Positions 1 through 12,679 of a stretch of DNA of 64,000 nt are shown here, one piece after another (position 1 is the first letter of the stretch; each line of letters starts with the position of its first letter). This DNA is from Merluccius polli. Its lineage: Eukaryota; Chordata; Actinopteri; Gadiformes; Merlucciidae. The translations under genes and the position numbers were made by a program. Under the pieces are notes generated by a model that saw only the letters and a list, made by a program, of their open reading frames with translations, did no database searches and was not told the DNA's origin. Location of the stretch: the NCBI GenBank assembly GCA_030340625.1, contig JAOPHQ010002292.1, forward strand, positions 223,614 to 287,613, written 5' to 3'.

Positions 1-276
1 CCTTCACGAAAACAAGCGGGCGCCATCTTTGGAAAAAAGTCACAACCAGTCGAGCGACGAACGCCGTGCAACGTAATGAGCCGGAAGAGGCGTACACATG
101 AGATGTCAATGAATCAGAAGGTGTGCAATCTAGTAGAAGGTGTGCGAAGTGCGAACAGCGCGTGTGCATAGAGAAGAGAAGAAAATGGTTTGTGTTTGTG
201 CTTTTCCCGGCTGCGTTCGTCGCTCGACTGGTCGTGACTGTTTTCCAAAGATGGCGCCCGCTTGTTTTCGTGAAGG
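1..276. mobile_element. Hairpin-ended MITE, probably cut by window start
   Basis: The first 36 bases are the exact reverse complement of 241-276, including the core GGCGCCATCTTTGGAAAA. The roughly 200 bp between the arms carry no meaningful open frame. Long, near-identical terminal inverted repeats around a non-coding core are the signature of a non-autonomous DNA transposon. The left boundary may lie before base 1, so no target-site duplication can be checked and the superfamily is unknown. Confidence 0.6.
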
Positions 277-507
277 CCTCCGCGTCGTCCATTAATTTCT
301 GTTAATATTTAATCAATTAATAATACTTTAATGTGTTTTAGAGTTAAAATCATGAGGGTTTTTTTATTTTTACAAGTCGAGCGGACTATTTAATATCTCC
401 CGTATGCAGGCGTTGCCAAGCAACGTGGCCATAGCGTCTTCCTAGCGTCAACTCTTTCCTAGGTGTACATTAACACTTTTTAACCTACACTCTCCAGCCA
501 ATCAGAA

Positions 508-556
508 TCAAGTATTCACCCAGACCATGGTTACCATGGTCTGGGTGAATACTTGA
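508..556. repeat. Near-perfect 49-bp palindrome
   Basis: Two 24-base arms, starting TCAAGTATTCACCCAGACC on the left, pair perfectly around one central base. It lies directly before a second, longer palindrome at 559-649. It could be the remnant of a short hairpin element or of an inverted duplication. No function can be assigned. Confidence 0.7.
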
Positions 557-558
557 TG

Positions 559-649
559 CTAAAGTTACGATAGGCTATATAGCTTAGTCTATGTTATACC
601 ATGGCATGGTATAACATAGACTAAGCTATATAGCCTATCGTAACTTTAG
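559..649. repeat. Near-perfect 91-bp palindrome
   Basis: Arms of 45 bases (559-603 and 605-649) are exact reverse complements around a single central G. The inner sequence reads ATACCATG-G-CATGGTAT. Such a structure could extrude as a cruciform. Alternatively it could be a fold-back artefact of library or assembly. The 650-1600 stretch holds no recognisable gene; a direct repeat of the motif ATGCTTTCGGGAAAC appears near 773 and 845. Confidence 0.75.
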
Positions 650-1617
650 CCTCAGTGGAGTCATCAGCTGGACACTCAGTGGTATTGGATGTGTTAAGAC
701 ACTCGTAGCGCTACAAGTACCCCTGGAGCTCTCGTTAGCTACGAGCGTCTTAACGACGGTCGTTACGCAACAATGCTTTCGGGAAACGGTGTGAAAACTG
801 TCTGATGGTCGTACGACGAACTTAACAAACCACTTAGGCTAACGATGCTTTCGGGAAACTGGGCCCTGGCTGATAGTTATACTTTCTATTAGTGTATTCT
901 TTTGCTAAGTGAACAATAATTTATAATAAAGTACAATGCCTTTATAAAAAAGTACAATACCTTTTTGAACAAGTGTAATAACTTTATGATAAAGTACAAT
1001 GCCTTAATAAAAAAGTACAAAAAAGTTGTAATAATTATGAAACAAAAATAGTATTATGAATAATAAATGATTAAATAAAGTACAAATAATAATGCTCTTC
1101 TGTATCCAATAAATCAAACAACACTGAAAACACCAGCCATGTCTTCCTAGAAAATATCCTCTTAGCGGGTGGGCAAAGATAAAAACACTGACATCCAACA
1201 TAACAAAAAAATATCCTTATCCACAATATTCAGATTGTAGTAAAATGATATGCATAATTCAATATGCTTTTATATTTGGTGACCTCCTCCAGCTCCTGTA
1301 GCTTTGAAGACGAGGTATCCAAAGACAAGCCAATTGATGGGGCCCACTCTGGCGTAAAGGTCACCTGGGTGTGATGGAGCTTGTAAGAATCGTCGCCCAT
1401 GGGTCAATAGACACGGCAGCATGGACACTTTATGCTGTTTGACAAGCGCAGAGATAGCAGCTTCTGATCTGAACTGTTATGTCTCAGTGTTTGAGTGCGT
1501 GTGTGTGTTTGAATGAATACTAGTCCATTAATTTACTCCTCCATTCATTCATGTCTTTTTTACACCTCAGAATAGGGCAAAGCCAAGCCAGCCAATTACA
1601 CTTAGCACAAGTGCACA

Positions 1618-3744
<2,127 letters not shown>

Positions 3745-3962
3745 GATGAATTTCCTGAACAAATCAGGGAGATGCCCTGATTGGTCAGAAATCAGCCGGG
3801 AGCGGTGTAACATTTAAATGGTCAGAGGCACAGAGGCAGGTGCAGTCAACTTGAAACAGATATTCTCACAGATCATTTCACTCACTAATAGCTGACTGGA
3901 TGGCTAGGCCATTTCTAACTAATTAAACTCAAATAATAACTCTTAAATCTTACCTGCAGCAC
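3745..3962 (+). repeat. Dispersed repeat family, copy 1
   Basis: This about 218-bp segment is clearly related to 20770-20984 in the same orientation. Shared blocks include GGTCAGAAATCAGCC / TGTCAGAAATGAGCC, GAAACAGATATTC, and a common end TTAAATCTTACCT(G/A)C(A/T)GCAC. The two copies differ at many positions, so the family is old. It has no open frame, no obvious terminal inverted repeats and no tRNA-like promoter boxes that I can see. It is therefore an unclassified interspersed repeat. Confidence 0.6.
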
Positions 3963-4120
3963 TGCATAGAAAATACCCAGGACCAGAACCTTTCCTTTAA
4001 ATAACCCATACCCAGGTACAGTCCCTTTATATTTGAAAGATTCGCTGATTTCTTTGTATACTGCAGCCAATATAGACAATACATTAATGCACATCCAGGA
4101 CTATTATACTTGACCATATA

Positions 4121-4123
<3 letters not shown>

Positions 4124-4176
<53 letters not shown>
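4124..4176. repeat. (TA)n microsatellite
   Basis: Uninterrupted TA dinucleotide repeat of about 26 units. Confidence 0.95.
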
Positions 4177-4180
<4 letters not shown>

Positions 4181-4205
4181 TGTGAACTTTTCACATCCCC
4201 ATTTT

Positions 4206-4348
4206 GGAGTGTGTGTGGTTGATAGCTGGTTTACAGCCTCACCTGGCCTGAGTCAGACTGATTAGACTCTGGGCTGGGTGAAGCTGAATACCTGTGGTGC
4301 AGAGCAATCATGGCACCCAGGATAAACCAGCTATCAACACACACACTC
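4206..4348. repeat. Short inverted repeat
   Basis: GAGTGTGTGTGGTTGATAGC near 4206 is the approximate reverse complement of the block ending ATCAACACACACACTC near 4348, continuing into GCTGGTTTA / TAAACCAGC. The spacer of about 85 bp is non-coding. This is a small hairpin repeat or MITE of unknown family. Confidence 0.5.
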
Positions 4349-4429
4349 AGGAGACAGCCACTGTCATGGCAGCACGTTACATCTGCTCGGCGAATACCAT
4401 CTCCAGTCTCACGTCAAAACGTGTAATGG

Positions 4430-6340
4430 CTACATTGCTCCACAGCGCAAAACGTATTAGTTTGACAATAACGGCTCTAAAATTGTGACATGGCTACTTT
4501 TTTTGGCTTATTCTTTTCTATTGGCCTGCGTCCACGTCACGTGGCCGTCAAGCTTCGGTCTGACAAAGCAAAACAAAATGGCTGATATTCCTTCTATTCT
4601 CAGTGGAAAATGCAATATTTTAAGATAGTTTCGGCATTACAATGTGTTTTGATTACATTTAGTGAGAAATGTGCATTTTATTTTCATAATCTTCGTTCTG
4701 CGAATGTATATGAATTTTTGTTTGTCAGTTATTATGAATTCTTCCTGAATAGACGCCATGACACCTTAGCGAAATGCTCCCTCCCGTTTCAGAAGATTTT
4801 GTTGACTTGCTCCGACCTGGTATCACGCTTTTTCGTGCTCATTGTCACGAAAATTGAATCGTGTCCTGGAGCATGACTCAATAGATTTTCGTGGGTTGTC
4901 CATTGTGTGCGCCATTTTTTGTCCACTTGGTAGTGTAGGCAGATTATTCGGTCACTCCCTGTTTGGCTAGAGCCACCAGACCGATCATCTTATGTCACAT
5001 ATAAGATGATAGGTTGTAAAGAGGTCATCAGAAGATTAAAAAATGGATAGAAATAAGAACTTGGCTTCTGGACCAGTCAACCAGGGGGTGCCTTGGGATC
5101 ACTCGGTGAAAATGTCAAGTCTCTCAGTCAAAAGGGTGCCGTGCAGGGGGGTGTCCTAACGCCTCCCATTGCCGTTGGATCAAAAGTATGACGGATCGAC
5201 TCCCCCGGGGTCACAGAGGGCCAATATTCATTGTGGGGTCCCAGTCGGGCCCTGTAATAAGGGTGTCAAGTCTCAGGGCGGTGAGACCTTCCTCCTCTCC
5301 AAATGGGCCTTTTGCAACCAAAAAATGCTGAGGCCTATTCTGAGCGAATAGGACTCGCAGGTCCTTCTGAGAAGATCTGACAAACTGGCCCATACAGGCT
5401 AACTTTTTTTCTGTGAGGTTTAAAAGTCCAACTCTCGGATACGTCGTTCCTGGGACCACATTTTGGCATCTCACCATCTTGAAAGGTCACAAAATGGCAG
5501 GAGGTTTCCGGTTCCCCATTTCCGGTGGGATGGAGATAGAAACTTGTGCTTTTTAGGTGTGTAAACATGTGTGGGGTGGAGACCAAGTTCTCAAAAGTCA
5601 AAAGGGTTCCTAGCCACGCCCCTTACAAGAATAAACCATGAATAGGGGCCTAGAATGACTTGGGAATAAGATAGTCTTTTATATGAAAGATGGCCTAAAG
5701 GACATATAGGCTTATCAATCTGGTGACTCTAGCCCAACTGGAAGTGATTCAAATGGGTAGTTCAGAGGTCATCAGAAGATTAAAAAAACACATGTTAATA
5801 AGGGCCTAGAATGACTTGGGAATACGATGGAGACGTGGGGTCTCTTTTATATGAATCAGGGTATTAAACTCTACTAAAATTATACGATGGCCATAACGCT
5901 CCGCTTCTGAAATGGGAAGGAGCATTTGGCTACGGTGTCATGGCGTCTATTCTGTGAGCCATCTCACTTCTTTTTCATCTTTGTTGAGAGTTGCACATGC
6001 GCAGTACCGATCGGGCAGGAATAATTCATAATAACAAAAAAACTAAACATCATATACTTTCACTGAACGAAGATTTTGAAAATAAAATGCACATTTTCAC
6101 TATAAATGTTATCAAAACACATTTTAATGCTGGAACTATCTTAAAATATTGCATTTTCCACTGAGAATAAAAGGAATATCAGCCATTTTGTTTTGCTTTG
6201 TCGGAACAAAGCTTGATGGTCACGTGACGTGGACGCAGGCAAATAGAAATGAATAGGCCAAAAAAACATAGCCATGTCACAATTTTAGAGCCGTTATTGT
6301 GTAACTACTACATTTTATATGGAGCTACTATAAGCAAAAA
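4430..6340. mobile_element. Long inverted-repeat DNA element, non-autonomous
   Basis: Bases about 4466-4960 and about 5880-6299 form two long diverged arms in inverted orientation. The best-conserved outer block is ACAATAACGGCTCTAAAATT (left, 4468 on) with its complement ending near 6301, and weaker similarity extends to about 4430 and 6340. The core holds internal duplications: GGCCTAGAATGACTTGGGAATA occurs near 5647 and 5806, and GAGGTCATCAGAAGATTAAA near 5022 and 5766. No transposase is encoded. The right arm abuts the broken 5' end of the Ty3/gypsy element that follows. Exact ends and target duplication could not be fixed. Confidence 0.6.
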
Positions 6341-6345
6341 ACGGT

Positions 6346-9300
6346 CGGGTGAGTCGGTGACGCAGTTCGTGGCTGATTTATGGGGTTTGGCTAGCATGTG
6401 CAAGTTACAGGATGAAATGATAAGAGACCACCTGATACTGCACACAAACACAAACTGTGATAAAATTAGCTAATTGAATATGCTCTGGATTGTGCAGCTA
6501 GTTTGTCCTCCTCTTCCAACTCTCTGGCCAACTCTCAAAGCACTGGCCAAGGCAGCGGGCACACTCGAGTCACAGGTGCCCCTCCTCCACGTGAGTGCAG
6601 ACAGCAGCGAGGAGAACATACTACTAGCGTCTCAGTCACATGACCGCCCACACCAGCCGTGTGGGAATTGTGGCTCCTCTGCACACAATTCAAGAGCTCA
6701 GATCTGTCCTGCCCGTGGTAAAACCTGCTCCAACTGTGGGAAACTCAATAACTTTCACAAAGTCTGTAGGTCTGCCCCAGCTAGAGCCCCCCAGCCACCT
6801 ACCACAATCATCCACAATGTCAGCTCAGGATGAGCACTATTTAAAACATGCTCATTGATGGTTGGTGTTGTCACTCTGCCCCTCCTCCTAGACACTGGAG
6901 CAGTGTCCCTCCTGAACTTGGTGACTTACATACAGTTCTTCTCCCACGAGCCACTGGAGCAGCCCACTACCACCCCGCGTGGCTATGCCAACTCCAAGAT
7001 TGATATCATGGGCTCCCTTCAGCTGCCTGTGAAATACGGAGAGAAGACATTGGCACTCTTCAGGTTCAATATAGCACACTACGGGACCAACCTCCTAGGG
7101 CTCAACCTCTCACTAGACACCGCTGGCTCAGATTCACACCGTTGCCATCCCCTGGCAGCAACAGTGGCCCATGCTGTTCAGCAGTGTGGGCTGCCTCAAT
7201 GTTTTCGCCCACCAGTTAGACCCGCAGGTGACACCTGTCATCCAGCCCCCTCCGACGCTCTCGTCTGGCCCTCCGAGATGACATCTCCTCTAAGCTACAG
7301 AGCATGCTCGATGGCGTCGTCATCGAGCAGGTAAATGTATTGCCCTGGATCTCCAACATTGTGGTGGCAAAGAAGAAGTCTGGGGGGTCGCGACTCTGCG
7401 TTGACCTAAGAGCAGTAAACAAGGCCATCACCCCAGACAAATACCCTTTGCCAACGACAGAGGAGCTCACCGCCCAGTTCCACGGGTCCACCATTTTCTC
7501 CAAACTGGACCTCTGCCAGGGTTACCTCCAGGTGCCAATACACCCTGAGAGCTGCAACCTCACCACGTTCATCACCCACAAAGGGGTCTTCCATTACAAA
7601 CGTATGGCTTTTCGTCTAAGCTGTGCCCCCAGCTGCTTCCAAAAGATAATGGCCTCCATCTTCGCTGGGATCCCAGGTGTGGCCAGGATGATATCATGGT
7701 TCACAGGGCCACCGTCAAGAGCCACGACGAGCGCTTCCACAGCATGTTCAGTGCACTGGCCAGGCACCACCTCACACTTAACGGCAAGAAGTCTGTCTTC
7801 ACTGACCTGCCCATTGAGTTTGTGGGGTCCCATCTCTCGGCATATACCCACTCCACTGGAACGCAGAGGCCATCCACCGTGTCCCAGAGCCCACCTCAGC
7901 CACTCAGTTGGCCTCCTTCCTGGGCATGACAGTGTTCTACCTCCGTTTCCTGCCACAGTACTCAGCCACAACCGCGCCACTTCGACAGCTGCTGAAACAT
8001 GGTGAGCCCTGGCTCCTGGCTTCTGCTCGGGCGCCTGAAGTCCCAGCTCACCTCACCACCGGTCCTGGCTCACTTCGACCCAGCCAGCCCCACCCTTGTC
8101 ACATGTGACGCCTCCGCCACGGCCATTGGTGCTGTGATGTCCCAGCTGCAAAGGGGGGTGGAGATTGCCTTTGCCTCACAGGCTCTCAGCCCCACGGAAT
8201 AGAGGTACTCGGTGGGGGAGCGGACGCCTTAGCGTGCCTCTGGGCATGTGAGCGCTGGCACATGTACCTCTACGGACGCACATTCACACTGAGGACCTCC
8301 CTCCTAGCCATGTCTGACACCGGCCACAAACCACTCCGTCTCCATCGTTGGGCTGACCGCCTGCAGCAGTACAACTTCTGCCTGCAGTTCACGCCGGGCT
8401 GGGACAACGTGGTGGCTGACCTGCTGTCACATGCAATCCCCAACCCACCCACAGATCTATCTTTGGCCCCCGGACAGGACCAGGCCGAGCACAACCTCGA
8501 CCAGCTCCTACACACACCCCTCCAGGAGACAATGTAACAGAGGGAGCTCCAAGATGCCTCAGCTGATGACCCCACCCTCTCTACAATCTCAACCTACATC
8601 AGACAGGGCTAGCCGGCGAGGGTAGCAGATGAGATGCTCCCCTACTTCAGGGTCAGGGACAAACTGTCATGTTGGAACAACATCTGCATCGCTCGCACTG
8701 TGCATCGCTCGCACTGTGGTCCCGAGTGCCCTTCGGGCGCGTGTCCTTGCTATGGCGCACAAGGGCCACTTGGGCATAGTCAAGCTCAAACAACGGTGTC
8801 GCTACGTGGTGTGGTGGCCAGGTATCGATAGGGAAATCGAAACCCTGGTCAAGGACTGCACTGCTTGGCTTCTTAGCGGTAAGACCAGGGCCCCAGCCCC
8901 ACCCCCGCCAATGCAACTGGCCGTCCCAACCCATTTGCGGCGAGCTGCATGGAGTACCGCATCACCAGCAGTTCCTTGTCGTTGTCTACGACCTACACAC
9001 TAAGTGGCCAGAGGTAGCGCAGTGGGCTCGGTCACAGCCAAGGTGTTGCTTGACATTCTCAACTCCCTGTTTGCGCATTGGGGCCTGTCTAAGAGGATCA
9101 TGACCGACAATGGTCCCCAGATAGTCTCCCACGAACTGTCCTCCTATCTGGAGGGCAGAGGGATACGTCGCATTTGCACAGCATTCTACAACCCGGCTGC
9201 GAATGGAGGGGTAGAACGGCTGAACGAGTCATTGAAAAATGGCATCAGGGCCCACCTGGCACAAGGGTGCACACTCACCACCAGCCTCCTCCAAACGCTG

Positions 9301-9762
9301 CTACATTACGGGGTCACCCGACACGCCACCGCAGGAGTCTCCCCAGCCTCCCTCATGCTGGGGTGGGAGTTTCAGCTGCCTCTGGATAGGCTCCGTCCTA
9401 CACCGGCTCGGGCCCCAGCCCACCCGGTTCGAGCCACTGTTGACACACACCAGCGTCATATGAAGGACCGTTTCGACAGGGCCCAACGTGCTAAACCACC
9501 TGCCATCGCTGGCTCAAACTGGGTCAGGATTCGTCAACCTCACCGTGACAACAAGCTCCAGTCGTTTTGGTCGGACCCGGTCCAGGTCAGCCAACAGCTT
9601 GGCCCGGCTTCATTCAGGCTCGCCGACGGCACACACTGGCATGCTAGCTGCCTGCGCAAGGTACACGCCCCCCCGGGCCCAGACCTGGGTGTGCCCGCTG
9701 CTAGAGTTCTGCCGGCTGCATGGTTAGAGGCTGCAGGTCCAAGCACCTGCGTGATTTTGTGA
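6346..9762 (+). pseudogene. gag-pol polyprotein remnant of gypsy-1
   Basis: The largest clean pieces are 7304-8005 (reverse transcriptase, with KLDLCQGYLQVPIHP) and 9004-9762 (integrase core and C-terminal part). Between them the frame changes repeatedly. Zinc knuckle residues are visible as CGNCGSSAHNSRAQIC followed by CSNCGKLNNFHKVC. The integrase segment keeps an Asp in TDNGPQ and a Glu in NGGVERLNES. Product order gag-PR-RT-RH-IN identifies the Ty3/gypsy lineage. No env-like frame follows the integrase. Confidence 0.8.
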
Positions 9763-9803
9763 CTGAGTATCACTCCTAAGTTCTGTGAAGGGGGGGGGGG
9801 AAT

Positions 9804-9959
9804 TGTTACATCTGTCACTGCTGCATCAGTGTCATGTGATTGATGGCAACGTGCTATTCACGTGACCGTACCTGTTTCAGTTAGTTGCATTGTTGTTAAT
9901 TAAATGGAGTACGCTCCGACGTTAGCTATTGTTTAAGTCTCCGTTATTGCAACGTAACA
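9804..9959 (+). repeat. 3' LTR of gypsy-1 (putative)
   Basis: The segment starts TGTTACATC and ends AACGTAACA, so it has the canonical TG...CA ends inside a TGTTAC/GTAACA inverted pair. It lies immediately 3' of a polypurine tract. At about 156 bp it is short for this lineage. No matching 5' copy is present, so the call rests on position and ends only. Confidence 0.6.
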
Positions 9960-12477
9960 GTACCATCTTACTTATCTGGCAATAAATCTCATTCTGATTC
10001 TGATATGAAATACCCTGTTTCTTCTACACATCTGCATACTAATCAGGTGCAAGAAAAGATTATGGATTGAACTAAAGTTGTCTGGGTATTGTGCCAGTTA
10101 ATATACAAAGATTATTACATTTTCTTTTCATGGTGTCTTTAAAGTTGTTTCTTATTCTGAAGGAAGCACAGCATGTGTCGCTGATTACACTGGGTAAATA
10201 GTCAATAAATATGCTTTAATTCATGCCCTGCAACATAGAAGCACACATATTATAGACGCATAATACAATTATGTGGAACCGACAAAATGAATAAATGATT
10301 TAGCCAACCAATCAACTGGAATACATCTGTAAAAGTGGATAATGGCTAATTGGATTGGTACAGTTTCAATCAAAGCAAACAACCAATCAAGCATGGTAAT
10401 TTCCGATTACCATGTCAGCGACAATGAGGGATCAATATCGTTGATAACAATAGCAGCGTGAAGTGTAAGAATGAGTCCAATTACTGAGATTCAGACTTGC
10501 TGCATGTTTAGTGACACGAAATGATGACATCAGATGATTTAGGCTATGTAACTAATGACACTTCTCATCTCTAGTCAACTGTATATTGCAGTGGCACCAG
10601 TAAGTAAACCTAAGCCACTTAAACCAATTCAAGCAATGAGTCGGGATGAGGAGGAGGTCATGCAGACCGCGTGTTACGTGCCAATGTTGAAACAGTCAAA
10701 TGGGAGCTTTTTTACTGTCTGTAGTCTGACTTTCTTGTTTATCAAAAAGACAGGATCGTGAGCAGAATCCATTCTTTGATGAATTTGACATCATACATAT
10801 GCTCAGATCCTACATCCTTGTTCAGCCACAGTAAGGCCGATGTGAGCATTTATGGACTTTGTTTACTACCTCTGCCTCATTGGTTCTTGACAGGGACAGC
10901 TAAAGTAGGATGGCCTAACTGATCACAAGGGCTGATTCAGCTGACCAAAGCAATCACCAAAACCTTGTGATGTTCTTTTAATGTGCTTTTGGACAATAAT
11001 GCAAGTCTTTGGCAGGAAAGACTCAATTAACCTGGGGTGCAAAGCTTCACTTCTGACCTCTAGTGATGTGGTTCGTCTAATGGCTGGTGACTGGTTATGA
11101 TTTATGGCAATGGCAGAAACAGGCTTTTTATACTTTATGCACTTTCATGTGTTTGAAAAACACAGAGCCTGACTTTACAATCAATTTAATGAGGGTTGGT
11201 TGAGAGATCCTGCACCAATGAGCATGACATTCATATAAAACATTTAAAAAAAACAACAAAGAAAGGAGACTGAATTTTGGGGGTTTAAAAGATAAGAGCA
11301 CAGCCAGGTGATATTGGGTCCACGGACCACCGGGCATTGTGGAATATATCCGGTGATAAGTGCTCCATCTAGCTCATGTTTCTGGTTAATGATAATAGGC
11401 AGGTTGGATTTATAAAGGGCTAGGCAGGAGTCAAGGTTCACAATCACATGTGTTATTGAGTGGGCACAATAGATTCAAAGCACTGTTATTTTGCACTGTA
11501 TTTTGCAATTCAAAATTGTATTTGTATAATTTTTATTTCCTTTTATTCAACATGTTTAATGGTATTGCTATTAGTCCTACTGAGTAAAACAAAAAGAAAA
11601 GAAAAGGGAAAAAAAGTAGGCTAGTGTGTGCATCATCGTATCTCACCTTAACACGCATGATGTTACCCGCTGAGAGCACACACACACGTGGGTTATATTG
11701 AGAGCTCTCAATATAACATACATGTGTGTGTACTCTCAATCGAGGAAGGGAAGGGCCCAGATGGCTGGCATTTAAAATAAATTACCCATCATTTCCAGAG
11801 ACTGTCGCTTCCATAAAAAAGGAGGGAAAAAACGAATATTTTGCAGAGCAAAACACAGTATTTTCATTAGCCCAATACCGCAGCACTTCAGTGTGTTTAT
11901 CTTATAAATTTTATTGTTTGTTGAAAACAATTACATTTTTGTGTACATGTGCATACATTTGTGATGAAATGAATCACATAAAGAAAGTGAGCCTTTAGGC
12001 TAATTTATTTCTCCATTCTGTATGGAGGATGAGATACATAAAAGCCCTATATTTATTATGTATTTGATATGCTCCCAAAACCTGCAGATGACAATTAACA
12101 TACCCAGGGTATATTTTTCTTTTTACACACAAGCTGACCTAAGCTGTTAATGAGGACAGTTTGCTAACAGCTCAGCTAATTGATGGTGTGCTATTGGCGC
12201 TTTTAAATTATTTCTTACTTGTGGATCATTTTGAAGTCCTTTACCAAAGTCTGTGTGCATAGTCTATGCACTTACAGTGAATGATATTGCAGACTTTTAT
12301 TTTTGTACTATTACTTAACTATACATGAATGGATTCACATGACATTAATGTTTACCTCATTCTCCTCTGATTTCAAAGCATATCAAATTCCAATAACTGT
12401 GTTTACCTGTTTGTACAGCAGGTTCTAACCCGGCTGAAAATGGTCCTGACATAATTGTGGATAGCAACCTTAGCATA
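9960..12477. other. Gene-free stretch between two gypsy elements
   Basis: No exon, RNA gene or transposon ends were recognised apart from a hairpin at 11671-11738. That hairpin has AGAGCACACACACA-type arms around the perfect 26-bp palindrome 11692-11717, which reads outward from GAGAGCTCTC. The rest is AT-rich and non-coding by eye. Confidence 0.5.
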
Positions 12478-12608
12478 AGGTAGAAGGAGAACACGTGAGA
12501 GTTAGTCTAAGCTAGAACTACAGTACTGTGCTACGTGCTTACCTTAAAATACAATTACACTTGAACGTATGTCGGTCTCCTGTGCTTAATACTACTTGCA
12601 ACATAACA
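12478..12608 (+). repeat. 5' LTR of gypsy-2, truncated
   Basis: The sequence matches 17944-18074 (3' LTR) with one visible C/T difference and ends in AACATAACA. The first about 65 bases of the LTR are missing, so the element was 5' truncated or partly deleted. Immediately downstream, ATTGGCGACGAGGAAC is in the position of a primer-binding site; its tRNA was not identified. Confidence 0.85.
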
Positions 12609-12679
12609 AATTGGCGACGAGGAACTTAATCACGTTACTTTTGCACTACGGATTTTTTTCTACATTTTAATGTTTCAAC

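Larger units (their letters stand above)
6325..9959 (+). mobile_element. Decayed Ty3/gypsy retrotransposon (gypsy-1), 5' truncated
   Basis: A degenerate gag-pol runs left to right through several frames. A gag-like block (SGESVTQFVADL near 6346) is followed by two CCHC-type knuckles near 6660-6770, a protease DTG motif near 6892, reverse transcriptase from about 7310, RNase H (VTCDASATAIGAV near 8098), an integrase zinc-binding region near 8755 and an integrase core (MTDNGPQIV near 9101). It ends with a G-rich polypurine tract (9789-9800) and a short LTR. Frameshifts and stops separate the blocks, and the YxDD motif of reverse transcriptase is disrupted near 7682. No 5' LTR is found; the 5' side runs into a long inverted-repeat element. 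It is inactive. Confidence 0.85.
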
